From Lucifuga dentata (lineage: Eukaryota; Chordata; Actinopteri; Ophidiiformes; Bythitidae), in contig VXCM01001404.1 of assembly GCA_014773175.1 (NCBI GenBank), positions 257,235 through 321,234 on the forward strand: a DNA stretch of 64,000 nucleotides, in the 5' to 3' direction. Positions within the stretch are counted from its first letter, which is position 1, and each line of letters opens with the position of its first letter. The notes under the pieces were generated by a model. It saw nothing but the letters and a program-made list of their open reading frames with translations, was not told the origin of the DNA and ran no database searches. Positions 56,400-64,000 of this stretch are shown in pieces. Both the position numbers and the translations under genes were made by a program.

Positions 56400-57959
56400 A
56401 GTGTTTGTTCTGCATCCCAAATGGAGGCTGCTAAGTGAAGTAGCATGGTGTTATAGGAGTCGAGGGATGATGCTAGCATGAGTGCTTCTGTGAGTGGGAA
56501 CACTTCACTGCTGGGGCATGCACCGAAGCCACTGCAGAAATTTGCCATATGTATTTTTTTATTACTTATTTTTTCTAAAGCTCTAAATATGTACTGCATT
56601 AATTTATCTGTTTATTTTATAATACTATTAGGATTTGAGCCGCATTATCGGCAAACGACTGAAGATTCTGAATCCATCACTTGGGAGAAGTATGAGACTG
56701 ATGGCAGAAAGGAAAGTGCTGAAGAAATTCACAGTAAAAAATGTGTTGATGTGCTCTTAATGCAACTGATTGTATCAAAATAGGCAGAAATATAAAGGCC
56801 ACATCAGAGAATTTCAAGGGGCTGGAGCAGAAACTGCTGTTTCCATAATCCAGTAAGTCACACCCGGAGCTGGAGAAAATGCTGCAAAGACTATAAGCTT
56901 TACACTCTGATTCACCTTTCATAGTGTTTTTTATTTACCGAGAAGCTTAAAATGGATTAAACTCATAGGCCCTAAGATGAAAAATAACAGAAAGGTGCAT
57001 TTTACCATATAGCCATCTATCTACTTCATGTTAAATGACTGGGCTAATCACCTTGAGAGCTTGTTGTCTGGGTAAACTGAAAGATAGACATCAGTCTGTG
57101 TAACAGAAGCTGAGGAATGATGGAGGCAGACGGAAAGAGACAGTGTTGGTTGCACGCTTGTTGCAGATTGGAACTGAAGACGTTTCTGTGGTCTAATGCT
57201 GAACCTGCCGTGAATGTGACACGCAGGCAGAGGTCCTTAATGTACTGAGGAGCCATTAGGTCAGAGAGGTCTTAAAACTCCAGGAGAGCCCTCCGACTGT
57301 TCCCTGACAATTCTGAAAACATTCTTATAAAACTGTGGGGGATGAGGAAAATAAATTTGTTGTGATGTTTACAAGTCTGCACGGTTGAGGGCATTGGAGC
57401 TTTGCATAATGTCATTCTGCAACAGGGGGTGGGAAGGGGACCTTGGCCCCTACTCTTTCACTCAAATGCATACATGCACCCAGCCTGATAATGAGAATCC
57501 ACCTCACCAAATCTTTCAATTCAAGGACTTGCTTAGATTGACTGTAATGCCTAAGTAATCAGCCTGTTCTGACCCACCTTGTCCTCTGTCAGGATTTATA
57601 GCACCCAATTACTGATCTGTATTACCCAGCGTGCCAAAGGGATGGAAATCAGACGAGTGGACAGACACCACCACTGTCTGCCAGTCTGGGTGACCAGGTG
57701 ATGGCCCCCACGCCTCTGCTTTTTGACATTCTATCATACCCGTTTAATGTTTAATGTCAAGTGTCTAAACACTTTTTATCATTGTGTAGGAAAAATTGTG
57801 GTCTGTTTTTTCAGTGTCTTTTCTTTCCTTAAAGATATATATTTCTTTCTGAATCTTTGCAGTGTTACTGAATAATGTATCATAAGTGGTGATGATGATG
57901 ATGATGATGTCCTTCTTGAGTGTGCAACTGAATGTATTTTGATGATGGTCTTTTATGTA
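56400..57959. other. Noncoding sequence; one weak exon-like frame
   Basis: A 101-codon plus-strand frame (56478-56783) ends in a charged stretch (EDSESITWEKYETDGRKESA) that follows an acceptor-like TTATAATACTATTAG at 56617-56631. I do not recognise it and see no matching donor. A (GATGAT)n lies at 57890-57909. Otherwise nothing. Confidence 0.35.
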
Positions 57960-58016
57960 AAGCCTTTTATGTACAGGTAACAAATGAATTTCCCCACTGG
58001 GGATTAATAAAGTTAC
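57960..58016 (+). mobile_element. Retroposon 3' tail fragment
   Basis: TGAATTTCCCCACTGGGGAT followed by TAATAAAGTTACT closely resembles the 3' end of abundant teleost non-LTR elements (AATTTCCCC...GGGGATTAATAAAGT). No body is recognised upstream, so only the tail can be called. The exact family is uncertain. Confidence 0.55.
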
Positions 58017-59739
58017 TCACATAACTAATTTCAGATCAGACCAAACTGATTAATATCCAATCTTTAATTAAAAAAAAATAATAATAATAATAATAACTGG
58101 AAAAATAATAGCACTGAAACACAGTCAGGATGATATGATTGGGGGGGAGGGGGTGACCATTAAAGGACTGGGCTGGTCCCATTCCACATCCAGTAGGGCT
58201 TCTATAGTCACTTATCACAGCACTCCAATACAAAACCAAACTACCTTTCAACAACTACAGCACACAGAACTCGTGAAAATTTAAGCCACCAATCACATAA
58301 ATTGATAATACACACCTTGGATAGTCTGCACCACACCACTTTCCAACTGATCATCTCAGGATTCAAGTCTTGAGGATCAGGTTTCATGTAGGCGACAAAG
58401 AGTCAGCTTGATGGCCGCCACATAAACAGCCTGCTGAGCAGCAGATTTCTATCCTGCCAGCATCACGTTCCACCCCAAGACAAACGCAGAAACTCAGGTT
58501 GGGTCTGTTGCCACAATGAGGCAAGAGGGACAGTCAGATATGAAAGCCATTCGTGAGTTTAGGCGTTGCTTCAGAAAGAATGTTGTTCTTTAACAGCAGA
58601 ACCTCAGCTCAAATTACCAACAGAAACGCACCTCCATGTTGTCCCTCAGAAGGCTGAAGAAAAGCAGAGGGAGAGCGGGGCGGTTCTAGATGGCTGCCAT
58701 CCATCGTGATTGGTTCGGTATGTATGCTCACTGTGAACATAAATAGTAAAGTCTATGAAGCCTGTTAGAGGACAAAGCCTGCGTGGAAGAAAAAAAAAAC
58801 CCTTTAACCTGTTTTGCACCTGTATCATTGATAAGATACTCTGCTATCCCAACTGGGAAATATGGCTCGGATAATATCTGACAGTACTGTTTACAAAAAT
58901 CATAAAAGAATATCTAAAAATGTGATATTCTGTCTTATCAATAACTGCTTTGTAACATCTGGAACAACCAAAACTACTTACAATAATGGGAACAGCAAAG
59001 TTTTCCTCTTCTGCAATTCCCTTGTCCTGATATTAAGAACGAGCAGTGCTGTTATTCTCTTTTGTGTTGCTTGTTTTACATGTTTATACAGTAGTTCATA
59101 ATCAAACCGGCAAATACGAGGTGCCTCCCTAACAAAATGTGAGAAATGAACTCTGACACTCACAATGAGATAGAGATCAACAGGCCAAAACAGCTGGAAC
59201 AACACAAGCCTTGGTTTGTTACAACATGTCATAAATCCTCTCGTGGGTAAAAGTTTTAGGTTTGCAGCTGTAACAGTTTCTGTTGCCATTAAATCCTTTT
59301 GATTGTAAACAACAAAACTTCAATTGAGTTCTGAAAAAACAAAATTGGATTTTATGATGAGCACTCACCTTTTAAAATATTTAAGTGTAGTTCATGGTTC
59401 ATTCATGGATGGCATTTGATGCCAATTCCCAGGATTTTCGGGGTATGAAAAAAACCTTTAGGAAATGACAGTTTGTGCAAGGTATTTGTCAGTTATTTGG
59501 AAGGGCTCCTGCAGAGATAATTTGGAGGTATGGAAGTGTGCGGTTTAGATAAAGTTTACTGAAGCTGGCAGAGAAAATATTGTGAATTTTTGAATATGTT
59601 AAACATGCAGTGATTCTCTTTCTGAGCAACTTCAGACCTACTTACCATAAGCTGTGAGCAGTTTTCAACATAAATCTGTCGCTCATTTCATAGTAGCAAC
59701 AGCCAAAGAAAAGGCTGTTTTTATAATATTTCGCAATTG
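58017..59739. other. Noncoding sequence
   Basis: (AAT)n lies at 58077-58095 and a G run at 58141-58152. Bases 58380-58720 are complex with no coding frame. A 103-codon minus-strand frame (58978-59289) has no domain. Confidence 0.4.
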
Positions 59740-60089
59740 TTTTTATATATTAAAAGCACTAGTGCAGTGCCTGTTCAAAACATGGCTGTTCGGAACGGGT
59801 CAGACTTTAAGGTGTGCAGCCTGCCATGATTGTGTTCTGCACATCCTCATGAGCTAGCTTTGTTTGCTGTGCCCGTGGAACGGAGCATACGCTGCTGCAC
59901 CCGGAGCATATCCTGCCGCACGGACTACTTTTTGCCAGCACAGCTCAATTTGAGAAACGCTCATCCAAACAACTTCACACACATCACTGCACGTCCTTGG
60001 GTCCTGAGCAAGAAACCTATTGAATATCAAGTACCAGGTTCTAGAGAAATTAGTGCCACAGACAGACAGAGATTTCTGGCTTTATAGTT
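59740..60089 (+). repeat. Interspersed repeat, copy 2 of an inverted pair
   Basis: Reverse-complement partner of 54981-55360, ending AGATTTCTGGCTTTATAGTT. A plus-strand frame (59830-60087) shares TDYFLPAQL, AHPNNFT, PWVLSKKP and ATDRQRFL with copy 1. The two copies lie about 4.4 kb apart in opposite orientation and could form a hairpin in RNA or DNA. Family unknown. Confidence 0.8.
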
Positions 60090-63070
60090 ACATGTCTGTT
60101 ATCAAAATAATATTACCTTGATGGAGCAGAAGCAGGCAGGGCCATGGCATAACGGGTAGGTTTGAAGTGGTTTACTCTCACAATTCAGTACCTTTCACAA
60201 AAAAATTATTAATTATTAATTCACAAAAAAGGGTCTGAAGTGGCAAAGTGGCACATTTTGACAAGTGCGTTACATAATATCTTTTCGGTAGCTCCAGGCA
60301 ACCGCTGAAACAAATCTGGGTTGTGTTTCATATAATAGCAAGCATCAGTGGAGGAATTTCGCATTTCAATTCATCAGTTTTCGCTGTGTTCAAATGATAA
60401 AATGACAAGAGCAGAAGCACTAACAAAGGTACCAGTCTGGAGTCTGAAGTACATTCAAGGTAACTAGACATTATATAAGTTAGACTTGAATATATTGACA
60501 TCTAATATCCATGTTTTTGTCTGTTTTTATTGTTTGCTTTTGAATGTTTTTCACATTTTTCTTCATGTACTACTGAAATTAAATAGAAAGATTATGTTCA
60601 GATTGACAAATCATACAGTATGAAACCCTCCTCCCCCACAGGTGATCAAATTATCTTCCAAAAACTTGTGAACTATCTTCATGACCTGTCTACTTTGTTT
60701 CCTGAGGCTGGAGCAACGAGTAAAAATATAAAAAAAATATATATATAAATTAAAAAAAACAAACAAAAAAAAAAACATCAGTAAGTGTTTTCTTTTCTGA
60801 TTGTTGATGATTCGTGTTATTTCATATTGCTTTCCATCATCATTATTGTTATGGCTTCCTTGCTCTTTGCCCCCTAGCCTCACCACCGCTCCCATCAATT
60901 CAACACAACCAGAGCAAATTACACACGCACAAAGCATCCTGAACATAAGCGCAAAGCCAATTCCAGATAGTGCTCATTAAAAACTTTTTATAACTCTTTA
61001 TAAGAGGTTTAAAGTCATTGCGTTGTTGACTGGATTAAATGATACTGATACTTTACTGTCTCACTCCCCATGATAAGCAAACACAACACCAAACAAAGCC
61101 TTTTTGATTCAGAAGTACAGACTCAACAGGAGGTCAAAATCCCCCTTGTCATTTAGTCGCTGCACACTGCGTTTAAGATCTTGCTTGGAACTAAGCTCAT
61201 AGGAACTGTTCCATAATTCCTCTCCTAAACTCAATACTAGTCTAATGGAGCTTTCTGTGGTTCATTGATCCTCTTGACAACAAGATCCTATCTGGAAGTC
61301 TGAGAAAGGTTAATGTTTTCAGGCTAGGACCTCCACCTAGCGTTGGTTTAGCGACAGGAGTAGTTGTGTAACACAGGTCTAAATGAAGGAGGGGTATCCA
61401 TGCTGTCCTACAGCAGGATTACCACCATAGCTGCCACCAACGCCGCCATGATTCACAATGGCTGTCCCTAATCCGCCCTCCACCCACCAGCACCCTACTG
61501 TGATCAAATGGCATCAAAGACAGTATAACAAAGATTAATGAGCAAACCCCGAGCACACGTACAAATAAATTATACATCACAGCCACACACAAACATGTCA
61601 ACGCTTCCTTATGGCTCAAGAACACTTCTCCTCTCTCTACAGCAATCTCAATTTGTGCTTGAATTGGGTGAGTCGCTAGTGAAGTACAAGTGCTTAACAT
61701 TATGACAATAAATTATTCCTTCGACTGCATCAACCAAGCATGCTTGATATTTATTTATGTATGTTAAGTAACACAAAATCATAATATATCTCATGTAGTT
61801 TTCCATCAATGCTGGTGGCCTGTGGAATACTTGGCTTGGCTTTTGAAACACCCTGGCTTCTGTTTCATAAAAAACAAAAACAAAATCCAATTACCATCAT
61901 ATTTCAACTGCTGAAGCATTGACGATGGTGCTACAAGTAAGAAACCTGCATTACAAGATGCTTCAGCAACAAACTCTGCAAGGATGTCTTCAGGTAGAAG
62001 CAAATTCTACTATTCAGAAGAGTGATTGACAACGCCTTCACTTGACTTTGCAATTAAATTCCTGATCTAGCTATCTTACTTGTCTCAACTGTAAAAACAC
62101 GCTGCGGTGACAGTAGGAATTGTAGCTGAGAGCTGTATTTCAGTCAGCCAAACAAACAAGGGCTGTCGACTGAGAAAGTATTTCTGAAAGTGCTTCTCGT
62201 TGCTTACTGTGTCATGTAACTTGATATACAATTGCCTATTGTGTTTGAACATTTGTAAGGTAAGCAGAAACGCTTGCTTCCTGTAGGCGGAAACGAAAAG
62301 AAGCTTATGCTAACAACCAGACTAAGATGCCCATCCTAGCTACTAAGCCGAGGTAATATGAGAAGGTTCATTGGTTCGCCTGCCTGCTCCCAATCATAAA
62401 GAAGGAAAGCTATGGTTGGGACGTTGTGATAAAGGGTAAATGCAATGCCATTTGTGATTTCACAGTTGCTAGGCTGGTCTTAAAGGGTGGCTGTTGAGGA
62501 CCTTGTGCATATCTGTTTTGTTAAAAAAAAGGCTCCGATCAGAAGGCCAAAGATTTCTTTTCCAATATAAATGACACAAAGTGGTGCTAGTATTACCAGC
62601 ACAGACCACCACAGACTGGATGTTCGTGTTAACGCTGTATCCGGCATATTAAATACAATTTCTACCTCAAAAAGCATCTGCAGTGTTTACGTCCATGTAT
62701 ACAGTCCATCTTATTATCTTTTACAGCACAATTACCACCATTGACTGTTGCTGTGTGAAACAGCTGTTGTAACCCCGTTAATTTGGTAGATGTGATGAAT
62801 CTTTGAGGGAAATGGCAGTTTTATTTACCAGCACATCAGGGCGTTTGCCATGCAGGGCTAACGAGCAACTGATAAGATGTTTTCAGTCTAAGTAAGAATG
62901 TCCCAAAACAATTCAAGTTGAAGTTAGTTATCTTTATCAGCATAATGATCTACTTTCTTTTTGTACATTGTGCCATATTGCTTAATGCATTATGTATATT
63001 TTTCTAAGAAAACTGCAACAGGATCAAGCAGAATGACCTCACCTTATAATATTTAGAAAAAAATTCATCT
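60090..63070. other. Noncoding sequence
   Basis: An A+T-rich low-complexity patch lies at 60722-60777. The intervals 61130-61330 and 62690-62890 are complex and repeat-free, possibly regulatory. No gene recognised. Minus-strand frames of 80-111 codons lack domains. Confidence 0.4.
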
Positions 63071-63220
63071 TTAAAGAACCATACTGGTGTTTTTGCATCA
63101 CTAGTGTGTTTTGCATTGCAGGTGTCTTACCTGCATATTTGATTTTGAAAGATGAGGGGATTTGACAAAATAACCGGATAACTAAAATACAGTTTTATGT
63201 TTTGAAAAATGGTTGGTAGT
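63071..63220 (+). mobile_element. TTAA-flanked MITE, copy 3, internally deleted and interrupted
   Basis: The left end TTAAAGAACCATACTGGTG (TTAA at 63071-63074) is followed directly by sequence that lies near the right end of copy 1 (ATATTTGATTTTGAAAGAT, compare 45890), so the middle is deleted. The copy stops at TGGTTGGTAGTA, where the hAT element begins. The missing right end may lie beyond the window. Confidence 0.7.
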
Positions 63221-63365
63221 AGGTGTGTCACGATATACTGGTACTGACGATAACCGTGATATTTTAAATAATGAAATATTGACATCATGTTAATAATACA
63301 CATGATAATATCGTGTAAATAATCCAGTGCCTTTTAAATAATTTCCATTTCTTTCCGCTCTCACT

Positions 63366-63413
63366 CCCCCCCCCCCCCNCCCCCCCCCCCACACATACAC
63401 ACACACACACACA
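63366..63413. repeat. Poly-C tract with an N, then (CA)n
   Basis: About 13 C, N at 63379, about 11 C, then CA dinucleotides to 63413. Confidence 0.9.
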
Positions 63414-63430
63414 CAGACGTGATGCAGTAA

Positions 63431-63448
63431 CTAGCTAGCTAGCTAGCT
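63431..63448. repeat. (AGCT)n short tandem repeat
   Basis: Four to five CTAG/AGCT units. The array is self-complementary. Confidence 0.85.
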
Positions 63449-63498
63449 GCTACTACAGTGTGTGGCTACTACTGCCACACAAAATCATATCGGAGGAG

Positions 63499-63726
63499 AT
63501 GACAGACGACAGCAAGACATTCTACCCTAACCCAAAAAAGTTAGCTTGCCAGTGGGAGTTTTTTGGATTCTCTAAAAAAGACAGGGCGTTGGTAGACACC
63601 CCAGTCTGCAGGAAATGCTGATCGACAGTAACCGCAAAAGGGGGCAATACCACCAACCTGTTCACACACCTTCACCTCCATCATCCTGCAGATGTCACTA
63701 CGGTACAGAGAGCGAGTAGCAGTTAG
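63499..63726 (+). pseudogene. BED zinc finger of hAT transposase, stop-interrupted
   Basis: From the ATG at 63499 the frame reads MTDDSKTF..., then WEFFGFSKKD (residues 19-28), PVCRKC (35-40), a TGA stop at codon 41 (63619-63621), and then AKGGNTTNLFTHLHLHHPAD (46-65), ending at TAG 63724-63726. This is the BED-finger layout: aromatic WxFFGF, Cys37-x2-Cys40, the strongly conserved KGGNTTNLxxHL, and His57-x4-His62. BED fingers bind DNA at the N-terminus of hAT transposases and of ZBED proteins derived from them. The internal stop shows the copy is dead or carries an error. The frame is too broken to be a host ZBED gene. A GGTACAGAG at 63700 could be an old splice donor. Confidence 0.75.
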
Positions 63727-64000
63727 CTTGCAGCCCTGAAACGTGAAATGTTACATTAACGTCTTAGTTGTGTTGTTAAAGCTAAGTTATCATGACGTTG
63801 GACTTGACGGGATTTTCTCTCTTCTGACTATTTGTTAGCCAGCGTCAAAGAAGTGAGAGAGAGCCAGGGATTCATGTCAGCTAACGCTGTTTGAGTCAGT
63901 GAAGAAGCAAAGAAAAGCAGACATGGCTAGTGCATAGCTTGTATGCTAGTATATTTTTGTACAGTTCTGGTTACAGACTCTCTCCACCTCCCTACACTCC

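Larger units (their letters stand above)
63221..64000 (+). mobile_element. 5' part of a hAT-type element, runs off the window
   Basis: It starts near AGGTGTGTCACGATATACTG inside MITE copy 3. It contains a C-run/(CA)n array, an (AGCT)n array and a BED-finger remnant of the sort found at the N-terminus of hAT transposases. The opposite end and most of the transposase would lie to the right of base 64000. The start is approximate because the terminal repeat cannot be paired here. Confidence 0.55.

Overview
This window looks like nuclear DNA from a bony fish, probably a spiny-rayed (percomorph) teleost. The evidence is A+T-rich single-copy sequence, many (TG)n, (GA)n and (GGAT)n microsatellites, a LINE 3' end of the fish L2/CR1 type, a tRNA-SINE fragment, several small DNA transposons with TTAA target sites, and hAT and Harbinger-type elements. 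The sequence is a draft assembly. It has 20 isolated single Ns, almost all in homopolymers, microsatellites or other low-complexity tracts, and one run of 104 Ns. At three single Ns the two sides repeat each other almost exactly, which looks like two contig ends that were never merged.

I found no host protein-coding gene, rRNA, tRNA or CRISPR array that I can support. The window is either a gene desert or a very long intron. The only coding-like pieces are transposon remnants: the C-terminal end of a LINE reverse-transcriptase protein near 37.4-37.7 kb, and a stop-interrupted BED zinc finger of hAT-transposase type at 63.5-63.7 kb.

Layout. 0-16 kb: mostly single-copy noncoding sequence with microsatellites, a perfect 15-bp hairpin (785-819) and one contig-end duplication. 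16.6-25.1 kb: the densest run of complex, repeat-poor segments rich in TAAT-type homeodomain cores, which I read as candidate conserved regulatory elements, interrupted by a 0.55 kb TTAA element (20.9-21.5 kb). 25-32 kb: low-information sequence with hAT fragments, a contig-end duplication and the 104-N gap. 32.8-36 kb: more regulatory-like blocks. 36-42 kb: three same-orientation copies of one poly-T-containing repeat, plus the LINE 3' end. 42.4-44.5 kb: regulatory-like sequence. 45.4-49.8 kb: a second TTAA element in opposite orientation and a 1.5 kb hAT element carrying a nested Harbinger-type MITE. 50.3-52.4 kb: regulatory-like sequence. 54.5-60.1 kb: a SINE scrap, a (GGAT)n array and an inverted pair of about 0.35 kb repeats that share a reading frame. 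63.1-64 kb: a third TTAA element cut by a hAT element that runs off the window.

The best-resolved observation is the nested insertion at 48.2-49.8 kb. A related copy at 26.7-26.9 kb shows the site without the insert, so the target duplication can be read as TAA. I saw no convincing new defence, metabolic or gene system. The regulatory calls rest on sequence texture only and need cross-species alignment.
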